Below the pieces are notes generated by a model. That model was not told the origin of the DNA. It saw only the letters and a program-made list of their open reading frames with translations, and searched no databases. The position numbers were made by a program, and so were the translations under genes. Shown here piece after piece: positions 44,276-52,633 of a stretch of 64,000 nucleotides of DNA. The stretch spans positions 32,782 to 96,781 of the forward strand of contig NZ_JAOTID010000016.1 of assembly GCF_026163695.1 (NCBI RefSeq). The letters run 5' to 3'. Numbering within the stretch: the stretch's first letter is position 1; each line of letters opens with the position of its first letter. Source of the DNA: Shumkonia mesophila (GTDB taxonomy: Bacteria; Pseudomonadota; Alphaproteobacteria; Rhodospirillales; Shumkoniaceae).

Positions 44276-45442
44276 ATGAAGAAACCAACTTTCTGGGGAT
44301 ACCGCCGCGAGAATGGCCGGGTCGGCGTCCGCAACCATGTCGTGATCCTGCCGCTGGACGACCTGTCGAACGCCGCCTGCGAGGCGGTCGCCAACAACAT
44401 CAAGGGCACCATGGCCCTGCCGCACCATTACGGCCGGCTGCAGTTCGGTGAAGACCTCGAACTGCATTTCCGCACCATGATCGGCACCGGCGCCAATCCG
44501 AACGTCGCCGCCTGCATCGTCATCGGCATCGAGCCGCTGTGGACGCAGCGCATCGTCGACGGCGTCAGGAAGACCGGCAAGCCGTGCGAAGGCTTCGCCA
44601 TCGAGAAGAACGGCGACATCGCCACCATCGCCGCCGCCTCGCGCAAGGCCAAGGAATACGTGCAGTGGGCCAGCGAGCTGACCCGCGCCGAATGCCCCGT
44701 CAAGGACCTGTGGGTTTCGGTCAAGTGCGGCGAATCCGACACCACCTCGGGGCTGGCCTCGTGCCCGACGGTCGGCAACCTGATCGACAAGATGGACGCC
44801 TGGGGCGCCACCACCTGCTTCGGCGAAACCTCGGAGATCACCGGGGCCGAGCAGGTTTGCGCCACCCGCGGCAAGACCCCCGCGATCGGCAAGAAGTTCC
44901 TCAAGACCTGGAACGACTACAACGACTTCATCCTGTCCGTGAAGACGGACGACCTTTCCGACTCGCAGCCGACCAAGGGCAACATCGAAGGCGGACTCAC
45001 CACCATCGAGGAAAAGGCTTTCGGCAACCTCCAGAAGATCGGCAAGAAGGCCAAGTACATCGAGGTTCTGCAGCCGGGCGAAGCCCCGACGAAGGGCCCC
45101 GGCCTCTACTTCATGGACACTTCCTCGGCCGCCGCCGAGTGCGTGACCCTGCAGGCCGCCGCCGGCTACGTCGTGCACCTGTTCCCGACGGGACAGGGCA
45201 ACATCATCGGCAATCCGATCGAGCCGGTGATCAAGCTCAGCGCCAACCCGCGCACCGTACGCACCATGAGCGAGCACATCGACGTCGACGTTTCCGGCAT
45301 CCTGCGCCGCGAAATGAACCTCGATCAGGCCGGCGACAAGCTGATCGACATGACCATACGAACCGCCAACGGCCGCCTGACGGCGGCCGAGGCCCTTGGC
45401 CATCGCGAATTCGTCATGACCAAGCTGTACCGCAGCGCCTAA
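44276..45442 (+). CDS. suyB: (2R)-sulfolactate sulfo-lyase, large (beta) subunit
   Basis: A 388-residue UxaA-family lyase. It opens [20 protein letters not shown] and has [73 protein letters not shown] and the end [15 protein letters not shown]. These are the pattern I recall for SuyB rather than altronate dehydratase (which is longer and carries its SAF part). Conserved Cys in KCGESD and SCPTVG probably bind an Fe-S cluster or iron, as in the family. It releases sulfite from sulfolactate in the cytoplasm. No sulfite oxidase or exporter is in the window. It has a GAGGTGG ribosome site. Confidence 0.86.
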   Translation: MKKPTFWGYRRENGRVGVRNHVVILPLDDLSNAACEAVANNIKGTMALPHHYGRLQFGEDLELHFRTMIGTGANPNVAACIVIGIEPLWTQRIVDGVRKTGKPCEGFAIEKNGDIATIAAASRKAKEYVQWASELTRAECPVKDLWVSVKCGESDTTSGLASCPTVGNLIDKMDAWGATTCFGETSEITGAEQVCATRGKTPAIGKKFLKTWNDYNDFILSVKTDDLSDSQPTKGNIEGGLTTIEEKAFGNLQKIGKKAKYIEVLQPGEAPTKGPGLYFMDTSSAAAECVTLQAAAGYVVHLFPTGQGNIIGNPIEPVIKLSANPRTVRTMSEHIDVDVSGILRREMNLDQAGDKLIDMTIRTANGRLTAAEALGHREFVMTKLYRSA

Positions 45443-45457
45443 AAAAAGCAGAATGGA

Positions 45458-45486
45458 CGGGCCGCTTCTCGCAAGAGGGCGGCCCG
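45458..45486 (+). promoter_or_regulatory. Intercistronic stem-loop between suyB and the tctC-type gene
   Basis: An 8-bp GC stem (CGGGCCGC / GCGGCCCG) with a 13-nt loop, 16 bp after the suyB stop and 59 bp before the binding-protein gene. No T-run follows, so it is better read as a processing or stability element than as a strong terminator. Confidence 0.5.
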
Positions 45487-45544
45487 AACCACATAGGGCA
45501 CTCGCGTTAAGTACGACAGGGATGTGCACAATCAGGAGAAGACC

Positions 45545-46510
45545 ATGAAAACATATGGCAAGATCGCGTTGACGACGGCGGCCGCGGCGGTCGCTCTGAC
45601 GTTAGGACTGGCGGGCACCGCCTTGGCGGAATTCCCCGACAAGCCCATCAACTACATCATTCCCTTCAAGCCGGGCGGCGAATCCGACGTCACGGCCCGC
45701 TTCCAGCAGCCCTACTTCAAGAAGTTGTTCAACCAGGATCTGGTGATTTCCTACAAGGACGGCGGTGGCGGCGCGGTGGCCTGGGCGCAGCTCAATACGA
45801 TGGCCGGCGACGGCTATTCGGTCATGGGCACCAACCTGCCGCACATCGTGCTGCAGCCGGCCCAGAAGGACGTCGGCTACACCACCGACGAGATGACCAA
45901 CGTCCACATGTTCCATTTCTCGCCCGACGCCATCGTGGTGAAGGACGATAGCGAATTCAAAACGGTCAAGGATCTGATCGCCTTCGCCAAAGCCAACCCC
46001 GGCAAGGTGACCTTCTCGGGATCGGCCAAGGGTTCCGCCAACCACTTGGCCCAGGTCACCTTCGATCGCCTGGCCGGCATCAAGACCGCCTATGTCGCCT
46101 TCGCCGGCACCGCGCCATCCACCACCGCCCTTCTCGGCGGCCAGGTCACGGCCTCGTGGGGCTACACGACGGTTCCCTCGCAGTACCCCGGCACCCGCAT
46201 GCTGGCGGTCGCCATGGAGAAGCGGCACCCCAACTTCCCCAACGTGCCGACCTTCAAGGAACTGGGCTTTGACATGGTCAGCGGCGCCTATCGCGGCATT
46301 GGGGTCCCCAAGTCGACGCCCGAGAACCTGCGCGTGAAACTGGGCCAGATGTTCCAGAAGATCAACGACGACCCGGCCTTCATCAAGCAGATGGAAGACG
46401 CCGGCTTCGCCATGGTCAATGCCCCTTATGGGCCCGAACTGACCAAGTTCATGACCAAAACGAAGGCCGATATCCTGCAGTCGTCCAAGGAAGCCGGACT
46501 CATCAAGTAG
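45545..46510 (+). CDS. Tripartite tricarboxylate transporter substrate-binding protein (TctC/Bug family)
   Basis: A 321-residue periplasmic binding protein. The signal peptide ends at ALA-Glu (residue about 28), and the mature part begins FPDKPINYIIPFKPGGESDV, the Bug-family first strand and ligand loop. Further marks are AWAQLNTMAGDGYSVMGTN and NVPTFKELGFDM. The start at 45545 has an AGGAGAAG site. With the TctA- and TctB-type genes downstream it forms a secondary uptake system for a carboxylate. Next to suyAB, sulfolactate is the likely ligand, though this is an inference from context. Stem-loops flank the gene on both sides. Confidence 0.9.
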   Translation: MKTYGKIALTTAAAAVALTLGLAGTALAEFPDKPINYIIPFKPGGESDVTARFQQPYFKKLFNQDLVISYKDGGGGAVAWAQLNTMAGDGYSVMGTNLPHIVLQPAQKDVGYTTDEMTNVHMFHFSPDAIVVKDDSEFKTVKDLIAFAKANPGKVTFSGSAKGSANHLAQVTFDRLAGIKTAYVAFAGTAPSTTALLGGQVTASWGYTTVPSQYPGTRMLAVAMEKRHPNFPNVPTFKELGFDMVSGAYRGIGVPKSTPENLRVKLGQMFQKINDDPAFIKQMEDAGFAMVNAPYGPELTKFMTKTKADILQSSKEAGLIK

Positions 46511-46534
46511 CAATCCCCGCGGCGGACGATATTC

Positions 46535-46566
46535 GGGCGCTCCGGTCGATTCCGATCGGGGCGCCC
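46535..46566 (+). promoter_or_regulatory. Strong stem-loop between the tctC- and tctA-type genes
   Basis: Arms 46535-46548 and 46553-46566 pair over 14 positions with one G-T pair and one mismatch (GGGCGCTCCGGTCG against CGATCGGGGCGCCC), with a 4-nt loop. It starts 24 bp after the binding-protein stop. This is the place where solute-binding-protein genes commonly carry a hairpin that keeps their mRNA more abundant than that of the membrane subunits. Confidence 0.6.
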
Positions 46567-46600
46567 CTATAAAACGGGAGGAAACCCGTGGAGAGTGTTT

Positions 46601-48106
46601 ATGAGTGGATTTGAATTCATCCTGGCTGCCCTGACTCCCTACCACATCGCCATCGCGCTGGCGGGAGTGGTTGCGGGCACCGTCGTTGGCGCCCTGCCGG
46701 GCCTGACCGCGACAATGGCCATCGCGGTTCTCATTCCCATCACCTTTTCGATGGAACCGGCCTCGGCGCTGATTCTGATGGGCGCCGTCTACACCGGCGC
46801 CATCTACGGCGGGGCCTATTCCGCCATCCTGCTGAAGACACCGGGGACGCCTTCGGCCATCGCCACCACGTTCGACGGCTATCCTATGGCCCGCAGGGGG
46901 GATGGCGATCTGGCGGTGACGCTGGCCTGCACGTCCTCCGTGTTCGGCGGTCTGGTCGGCGCCACCGTGCTGCTCCTCCTCGCCCCGCCACTCGCCGAGA
47001 TCGCGCTGGCTTTCGGGCCGGTCGAATACTTCTGGTTGGCCATTTTTGGCCTGACGCTGATTTCGGCGCTCTCCGAAGGACACCTGCTGAAGGGCTTGAT
47101 CGGCGGCTGCTTCGGGATGCTGCTCACCACCATCGGCGTCGCCGAGGTCAGCGCCGACATTCGCTATACCTTCGGCTCCCAGACCCTGATCGGCGGCATC
47201 GAGCCGGTGGCCGCGCTGATCGGCCTTTACTGCATTCCCGTGATGATCGATCTGGTCGCCGCCCCGGGGCGTCACCTGAAGGTCTCTGCCGAGAGCCGCG
47301 GGTTCCGGCTGCGCGAGGCGCTGACCCTGTCATGGCGCCACAAGTTCAATCTGGTCCGCAGTTCAGTCATCGGCACCCTGGTCGGCATCCTGCCCGGCGC
47401 CGGCGGCTCCATCGCCAGCCTGGTCGCCTATTCCGAGGCCCGCCGCGCCTCCAAGCGCACCGAGCATTTTGGTACCGGTGAGCCCGAGGGCGTGATGGCC
47501 AGCGAATCGTCCAACAACGCCACCGTCGGCGGCGGTTTCATTCCCACCCTGGTGCTGGGCATCCCGGGAACGCCGCCCGACGCCGTCATCCTCGGCGCCC
47601 TGCTCGTGCAGGGCATCCGCACCGGTCCCAAGCTGTTCGTCGGCGAAGAGAGTTCGATCGTCTACATCTTCATCGCCGGCCTGTTCATCGCCACGATGCT
47701 GATGTTTCCGACCGGCCTGCTGATCGGCCGCTACGCCTTTCGGTTTATCGTCACCGTTCCCAAGGCCCTGCTGGTGCCAACCGTCGCCTTCATGACGATC
47801 ATCGGCACCTATGCCATCCGCAACAGCATGTCCGATGTCGTCATCATGATCGGGCTCGGCGTTGTCGGCTGGGTTCTGGATCGTTACGGCTTCAAGCCGT
47901 CACCCATCGTGCTGGGACTCATCCTGAGCCGCATCGCCGAACAGGGCTTCGTGCAGGGATGGATCATCGGAACCGCCCGGGGCAACGTGGTGGCCGAGTT
48001 TTTCGCACGGCCCATTTCGTTGGGCATCATCGCGTTCATCGGCGTTTCGCTGTTCTACCCGATGATTGCCAAACGCTGGAGAATTAGCACGGAGATGAAA
48101 AAATGA
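46601..48106 (+). CDS. Tripartite tricarboxylate transporter large permease (TctA family)
   Basis: A 501-residue membrane protein with about 12 transmembrane helices. TctA hallmarks are GVVAGTVVGALPGLTATMAIAVLIP and GAIYGGAYSAILLKTPGTPSAIATTFDGYPMA in the first half, repeated as GILPGAGGSIASLVAY and GFIPTLVLGIPGTPPDAVILGALLVQG in the second. These two Gly/Pro-rich loops form the inverted-repeat core. ATG 46601 is preceded by GGAGAG at good spacing; a GTG at 46595 is also in frame. It overlaps tctB by 4 bp. It takes up the acid delivered by the binding protein. Confidence 0.93.
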   Translation: MSGFEFILAALTPYHIAIALAGVVAGTVVGALPGLTATMAIAVLIPITFSMEPASALILMGAVYTGAIYGGAYSAILLKTPGTPSAIATTFDGYPMARRGDGDLAVTLACTSSVFGGLVGATVLLLLAPPLAEIALAFGPVEYFWLAIFGLTLISALSEGHLLKGLIGGCFGMLLTTIGVAEVSADIRYTFGSQTLIGGIEPVAALIGLYCIPVMIDLVAAPGRHLKVSAESRGFRLREALTLSWRHKFNLVRSSVIGTLVGILPGAGGSIASLVAYSEARRASKRTEHFGTGEPEGVMASESSNNATVGGGFIPTLVLGIPGTPPDAVILGALLVQGIRTGPKLFVGEESSIVYIFIAGLFIATMLMFPTGLLIGRYAFRFIVTVPKALLVPTVAFMTIIGTYAIRNSMSDVVIMIGLGVVGWVLDRYGFKPSPIVLGLILSRIAEQGFVQGWIIGTARGNVVAEFFARPISLGIIAFIGVSLFYPMIAKRWRISTEMKK

Positions 48107-48570
48107 CGGCCAAGCCTGAACGCGACACCCCAGGCATCATCCTGGCCGCCGTCTTCATCGTGATCGGCGGCATCTTCCTCGCCGAATCGCGGAACCTGAT
48201 GGATGCCGATTCCTATGTCTTCCCGTCGGCCATCTGCGCCGTGATGATCCTTCTCTCGACGATCTTTATCATCAAGAACCTCGTGCGCCCCCAGCCGGAC
48301 GTCGACGCCTCCATCGTACCGGGTTCGACGTTCCGGCGTGCCGGGCTGGTCGCCATGATGCTGGCCAGCGCCCTCGTCATGCCCTACGTCGGGTTCGTGC
48401 TGGGGGGATTGGGCGTCTTCGCCGCGCTGACCGTGCTGGCCATGTTCGAGCCGTGGAACCCAAAACGCGCGCTCCTCTACGCGCTGATCGGCGCCGCCAT
48501 CGTCAGCGTGTTCTACATCGTGTTCGCGAAGGTGTTTTTGGTGCCGTTGCCGGAAATGCCGTTCCTCTGA
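48103..48570 (+). CDS. Tripartite tricarboxylate transporter small permease (TctB family)
   Basis: A 155-residue membrane protein with four hydrophobic segments, at about residues 12-30, 42-60, 80-100 and 105-150 (the last split in two). It has the TctB-type pattern DTPGIILAAVFIVIGGIFLAES at the N-terminus and a FPSAICAVMILLSTIFI stretch. TctB proteins are poorly conserved, so the assignment rests on size, topology and the 4-bp overlap with the large permease. It is the last gene of the suyA-suyB-transporter unit. Confidence 0.88.
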   Translation: MTAKPERDTPGIILAAVFIVIGGIFLAESRNLMDADSYVFPSAICAVMILLSTIFIIKNLVRPQPDVDASIVPGSTFRRAGLVAMMLASALVMPYVGFVLGGLGVFAALTVLAMFEPWNPKRALLYALIGAAIVSVFYIVFAKVFLVPLPEMPFL

Positions 48571-48601
48571 TCGTCGTCGGGCCGACGACTCCGGCCATTC
48601 C

Positions 48602-48638
48602 GCCACCCGAGGTCCCATTCATGCGGGCCCCGGGTGGC
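48602..48638. terminator. Possible bidirectional terminator stem between tctB and a lipoprotein gene
   Basis: GCCACCCG (48602-48609) pairs with CGGGTGGC (48631-48638), and an inner GGTCCC/GGGCCC pairing extends the stem. It lies between two convergent stops (48570 and 48653). There is no T-run on either side, so termination is an inference. Confidence 0.35.
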
Positions 48639-48652
48639 AGAAGGTTACCGGC

Positions 48653-48859
48653 CTACTTCTTGTACCAGGGGCAGTTCTCGGCAGACGCCTTCGCGCCGTC
48701 GAATTCGCCCTTGGAGTTGGCGTACTGCGTGTAGACGACCGAGCCGTCGGGCGCGCACCACGGATTGAGGAACGTCCCCGCCTTGCGGGTCTCCCCCGAA
48801 CTGGCACAACCGGCAACCAAAACAGCCGCCAACGCGGCAACGACGAAACCCAGTTTCAT
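48653..48859 (-). CDS. Small lipoprotein of unknown function
   Basis: A 68-residue protein with a clear lipoprotein signal (MKLGFVVAALAAVLVAGC, lipobox Leu-Val-Ala-Gly-Cys18). The mature part is about 50 residues and has two further Cys, in PWCAPDG and ENCPWYKK, which could form a disulfide. An AAGGGGG ribosome site 7 nt before the ATG supports expression. I recognise no family. It is a monocistronic gene between the transporter operon and the LarA-like gene; an envelope location is likely. Confidence 0.72.
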   Translation of the reverse strand: MKLGFVVAALAAVLVAGCASSGETRKAGTFLNPWCAPDGSVVYTQYANSKGEFDGAKASAENCPWYKK

Positions 48860-49073
48860 CTTTTACCCCCTTCTCAAAACAACGAAAAAATCGGCCGTGC
48901 CCTTCTAGGTATGGGGACGGCCGCGCTGCGGCAAGGGGGCATCGTCAAAACCCCGGTGCCGAAAGTTCGTCTTCGGCGGGCAGATTCGGCCCGGATTGTG
49001 GCAAAACGATGAGAAAGCGCCGGTCCCGCAAGGGTTCGGCCGACGCCGCCGGGGCGCCGGCCGGCCATCCCTT

Positions 49074-50360
49074 TCAGCCGAGCAGGTTGCCCTGGTTGTC
49101 GAAGGCGAAAGGCTTGGCCTCGCCCAGGACGGCGAACGAGCCCGGTTTCGCCTTGATCTCGTCGAGATAGGTCTCGGACATCTGGATCTTGTGCAGCTTC
49201 TTGGTGTTCTTGATGCGCACGATGCGCAGCTTCTCAAGCTCGAGCCCGACGCAGGTCTGGATGGCCACGGCAATGGCCTGCCTGTCCGAGTTGACCACCA
49301 TCGGCATGCGCGCCCCTTCGAGGTTGCGCGCCGTGATGCCGTTGGTATAGGTCGAGCCCAGGTCCATCTTGTTGAAGACCCGAAGCGTGATCAGGTCGGC
49401 CACGCCCATGCCGGCGACGTTGCCATGCGATTCTTCGGAAATGTCGCGGATGATGATGCGCTTGAGCGGCAGCGCCACGAAGCCGGGAAGGCCCGAGGAG
49501 GCCCGCCCGGTGACCGTCGGGTCCATGCCCTGGCCGCTGATGTTCTTGCCGATCTCGTCGACGATCAGAACGTCGATGGACGACATCAGGAGCTTGCCCA
49601 TGATGTCCTTGGCCTGGATCAGCAACTCCTTCTCGCGGGCCACCATCTTCTCCGGCGGGATGGCCTCGATGACCGCCAGGCCGTCATAGGCGTTTTCCAC
49701 CAGGCCCAGCGCGAAGACCACCGGCAGCACCTTCATCTGCGCGGCCGCCGCCTTGGGAATGATGTCGGCGAAGCGGGTAAACCCCAGGGAATGGAACATC
49801 GTGGCGCCGTGGTGTTTGCCCAGGCCGATGACCATCATCTTGCACAGGCCGCTTTCGTAATCGCCCTTGTAGTTGGAATGGGGCTTGATCTTGTTGAGGA
49901 TGACGATGCCATCGGCGCCATGGGCGTACTTGTCGCAGTAAAGGGGAACGCCCTCCACCGACGTGGTCTCGACCACCTCCATGCTGGCCAGGATCGGCGC
50001 GCCGACGCTGGCCTCGGTGATGCCGTAGCCTTCGAGCAGGCTCTTCTGGCCGTCCGCCGTGCCGCCGCCGTGGCTGCCCATGGCCGGCACCAGGAACGGC
50101 TCGGCCCCCCAGGCCTTGAGTTGGTCGACGACGGTCTTCAGAATCTCGACGGCGTGCGGAATGCCGCGGCTGCCCGCCGTGATGGCGATGCGCTTGCCCT
50201 TCACGTCGGGGCGCTTCGGCAGCGCCGCCAGGGTGCGCTCGACGGCCTGCCTGACGTCGGCGATCGCCTCCTTGGGAAAGCGCTGCTCGACGGGAAGCAT
50301 GCGCGGCAACGGATAGTTTTCGCCGGCCGGCAGCGAAAGTTCGACCTTGTCCAGTTTCAC
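49074..50360 (-). CDS. LarA-like nickel-pincer 2-hydroxyacid racemase family protein
   Basis: About 428 residues with the lactate-racemase (DUF2088/LarA) fold. From memory of Lactobacillus LarA, its key residues R75, H108, H174, K184 and H200 have counterparts here: Arg65 in AGSRGIP, His97 in GSHGGG, His161 in IKPHSNY, Lys174 in GLCKMM and His190 in TMFHS. The H161-K174 spacing is three longer than in LarA, so this is a separate subgroup. LarA homologues racemise or epimerise 2-hydroxyacids with a nickel-pincer cofactor. The start is GTG 50360 with GGAG 10 nt upstream. Position next to suyAB suggests sulfolactate or a similar acid as substrate, but this is unproven, and it is not in the same transcription unit. 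Confidence 0.8.
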   Translation of the reverse strand: MKLDKVELSLPAGENYPLPRMLPVEQRFPKEAIADVRQAVERTLAALPKRPDVKGKRIAITAGSRGIPHAVEILKTVVDQLKAWGAEPFLVPAMGSHGGGTADGQKSLLEGYGITEASVGAPILASMEVVETTSVEGVPLYCDKYAHGADGIVILNKIKPHSNYKGDYESGLCKMMVIGLGKHHGATMFHSLGFTRFADIIPKAAAAQMKVLPVVFALGLVENAYDGLAVIEAIPPEKMVAREKELLIQAKDIMGKLLMSSIDVLIVDEIGKNISGQGMDPTVTGRASSGLPGFVALPLKRIIIRDISEESHGNVAGMGVADLITLRVFNKMDLGSTYTNGITARNLEGARMPMVVNSDRQAIAVAIQTCVGLELEKLRIVRIKNTKKLHKIQMSETYLDEIKAKPGSFAVLGEAKPFAFDNQGNLLG

Positions 50361-50493
50361 GGTGGCATGGCTCCATGCGCAAGAGTGCGGCGCAGCCCTT
50401 GCCGGCGCGCCAGGTTCCGGGGGGAGCGGCATCTTAGCGGATTCGCCGGAAATCTTCGAGAAATTGCGGGCGGGCGAGAGAAAAAATTATGGC

Positions 50494-51039
50494 TCAGCCG
50501 ACCGCGGCGCCGTTCAGTTTCTTGCTCTTGACCAGCTTGCGCAGGATCATGCCGCGCTTGAGCGCCGAGATGCGGTCGACGAACAGCACCCCGTCGAGGT
50601 GATCGATCTCGTGCTGGATGCAGGTGCCGAGCAGGCCGTCGGCCTCGATCTCCCGCTCCTCTCCCGTCTCGTCGAGATAGCGCACCCGCACGCGGGCCGG
50701 ACGGATGACCTCGGCGTAATGCTCGGGCAGGGACAGGCAGCCCTCTTCGCGGGCCTCGTCGTCATCGGACACCCAGACGATCTCGGGATTGGCCATGCAT
50801 AACGGCGCCAGCGATCGGCCCTCGCCGTCGTCGTCCTCCTCGCCATGCGGCGCGGCGACGACGATGACCCTTTTCAACACCCCCACCTGGGGCGCGGCCA
50901 AGCCGATGCCGTCGGCAGCCTTCATGGTTTCAAGCATGTCGTCCATCAGCCGGCGCACCGCGCCGTCGACGGCGGGCACCGGCCGGCACTTCGCCTTCAG
51001 GCGGGGGTCGGGGGCGATGAGGATGGGCAGGACAGCCAT
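50494..51039 (-). CDS. def: Peptide deformylase
   Basis: A 181-residue iron/zinc deformylase. Motif 1 is GIGLAAPQVG (residues 44-53), motif 2 is EGCLSLP (metal ligand Cys101) and motif 3 is QHEIDHLDG (His143, Glu144, His147). An acidic insertion, HGEEDDDGEGRS (residues 65-76), sits between motifs 1 and 2. It removes the formyl group from nascent chains. The start is ATG 51039. fmt, its usual partner, lies beyond the sulfolactate segment rather than directly downstream. Confidence 0.96.
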   Translation of the reverse strand: MAVLPILIAPDPRLKAKCRPVPAVDGAVRRLMDDMLETMKAADGIGLAAPQVGVLKRVIVVAAPHGEEDDDGEGRSLAPLCMANPEIVWVSDDDEAREEGCLSLPEHYAEVIRPARVRVRYLDETGEEREIEADGLLGTCIQHEIDHLDGVLFVDRISALKRGMILRKLVKSKKLNGAAVG

Positions 51040-51120
51040 GGGACTCCACGTTCGACAGGCTCGCGATACGCCGAGCACATATGGCCGATTCCCGCCGCCG
51101 TCAAGTCGCGGGATTGCCCC

Positions 51121-52536
51121 CTAGCGCGGGCGCTGCACGCGCGCCCGGTAACTCAGCATCGCCTTGCCGCCGGCCGGAACGGCAACGGTCCAGGTGGCCT
51201 CGCTGCCCGAGAAGGCCTCGTGGGCCTGGCTTTCGCTCAGGATTTTGGCCGCGCCGGGAAAGCGCTCGGCGAGCCGCACCGTTACCGGCTCGGACTTGGC
51301 GTTGGTCAGCGCGATCTGCTGCTCCGTCTCGAAGGCGCGCTCGGGCAGGCCGTCGGTGGTGAAGGCCGTCTGCCGGTATTGGATGCCGATATCGACCGCC
51401 TCGCCCAGGTTGAGCGCCACCTCTTCGTCGGCCGCCGTATGGGCGATCGACTGTTCGCCGGTGAACTGCATGCGTCCCTGGGAGTCGCGCTGGTAAACCC
51501 GCACCAGCCCGGCCGGCAGCGGCTGGCCGAGGCCGGACTTGGCGGCGTTCGCGAATTTCACATAGATGGCGGGCCGATAGGTTGTCGGCACGGCGCCTCC
51601 GCGCTCGGGCGTCTCGCCGATCCAGCGCTGGCGGACATACTGGCGGGTAACCGGCACCGTCGGCGCCGACAGCAGGGCCACCTGCTTGGTCTGGTTGTTG
51701 GCGAGCGTCGCCTTGCGCGGCAGCGCATAAAGATGGACGTCGCCCACCGCCTCCCGGCGCATGGCGTCCTCGGCCGGGGCGGCGGCCGCCATGGCGGCGC
51801 CCTTGAAGGCGGCCAACGGGCGTTCGCCCTCGCGGCGCACGGTCCCGGCGAGCAACTGCACGTCGGCATCGGCGAAAGCGACGCCGGTCTCGTTCACCAG
51901 CGACGCCCAGGCGCCGAGAGCCAGCGTTTTGCCGGCGGCGTCGAGTTCGGCGGCGTAGTCGGCCCGCCAGCGCAACCCCTCGGTCAGGTAGGTGAGCTCG
52001 AGCGGCGCCTCGGCGGCGGCGGCGCTTTCCGCCTCGATCAGCAGCGTCGGCTGCGCCCTCAGGCCGGCCGGCACCGAATCGAAAACCAAACGGCCGGGGA
52101 CGGTGATTTCGATGCGATCGCCGATCCTGAGCACCGGGCCGTTGCCGGCGGCCAGCACGGTGGCGGTCTCGACCACCTCTTCGCCGGTATCGGGCCGCGT
52201 GCGGATGACGCGCACCGTCCTGCCCACCGAGCGTTCGAGCAGGGCCTGGGGCGACAGCAGGTCGAATTCGAAATTCCGTTCGAGGACCCGCACGCCGTCG
52301 CCCGTCGCGAGCAGCGCGCTGGACGGCATCATGCGCGCGCTCACCCCCTCGAAGGCCAGGCTGTTGGCGCCCTTGGCCAGGACCGCCTTGCGGCGGTCGG
52401 TGACGAGCCCGAAGCCGTCGGCATAGAGCGTGACGGAAAGGCCGGTGCGGCTGGCCGTCGGGACCGGCATCTCATCGGCCGCCGCCGTGGCCGCCAACAA
52501 GGCGACGCCGGCCAGGGCCAGAAAGGAAGTCCGCAT
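51121..52536 (-). CDS. DUF4139 domain-containing exported protein
   Basis: A 471-residue secreted protein with a signal peptide (cleavage near AAA-Asp, residue about 21). It has a LYADGFGLVTDRRKAVLAKG segment and then the beta-rich DUF4139 part, with LRWRADYAAELDAAGKTLALGAWASLVNETGVAFADADVQLLAG in pieces. The C-terminus is VPAGGKAMLSYRARVQRPR. DUF4139 proteins are widespread and uncharacterised; an envelope or adhesive role has been suggested for relatives. The AGGAGA site supports ATG 52536. It is divergent from rmuC. Confidence 0.85.
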   Translation of the reverse strand: MRTSFLALAGVALLAATAAADEMPVPTASRTGLSVTLYADGFGLVTDRRKAVLAKGANSLAFEGVSARMMPSSALLATGDGVRVLERNFEFDLLSPQALLERSVGRTVRVIRTRPDTGEEVVETATVLAAGNGPVLRIGDRIEITVPGRLVFDSVPAGLRAQPTLLIEAESAAAAEAPLELTYLTEGLRWRADYAAELDAAGKTLALGAWASLVNETGVAFADADVQLLAGTVRREGERPLAAFKGAAMAAAAPAEDAMRREAVGDVHLYALPRKATLANNQTKQVALLSAPTVPVTRQYVRQRWIGETPERGGAVPTTYRPAIYVKFANAAKSGLGQPLPAGLVRVYQRDSQGRMQFTGEQSIAHTAADEEVALNLGEAVDIGIQYRQTAFTTDGLPERAFETEQQIALTNAKSEPVTVRLAERFPGAAKILSESQAHEAFSGSEATWTVAVPAGGKAMLSYRARVQRPR

Positions 52537-52633
52537 GGTGTTTCTCCTTGTTGACGCGGCGTGCCGATGAAACGCGAGTTTGCGTTTCCCCACCCGCTTG
52601 TGCAAGCTGTCCGCGGGGAGGACATCCGAGCCT

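Noticed and set aside
43986..45442. Altronate dehydratase (uxaA)
   Set aside because: The small and large parts are separate genes of SuyA/SuyB size and motif pattern, with no hexuronate genes nearby; kept as an alternative only.
46574..46618. Leader peptide ahead of the tctA-type gene
   Set aside because: A GTG-started frame of eight codons overlaps the start, but it is too short and has no attenuator features.
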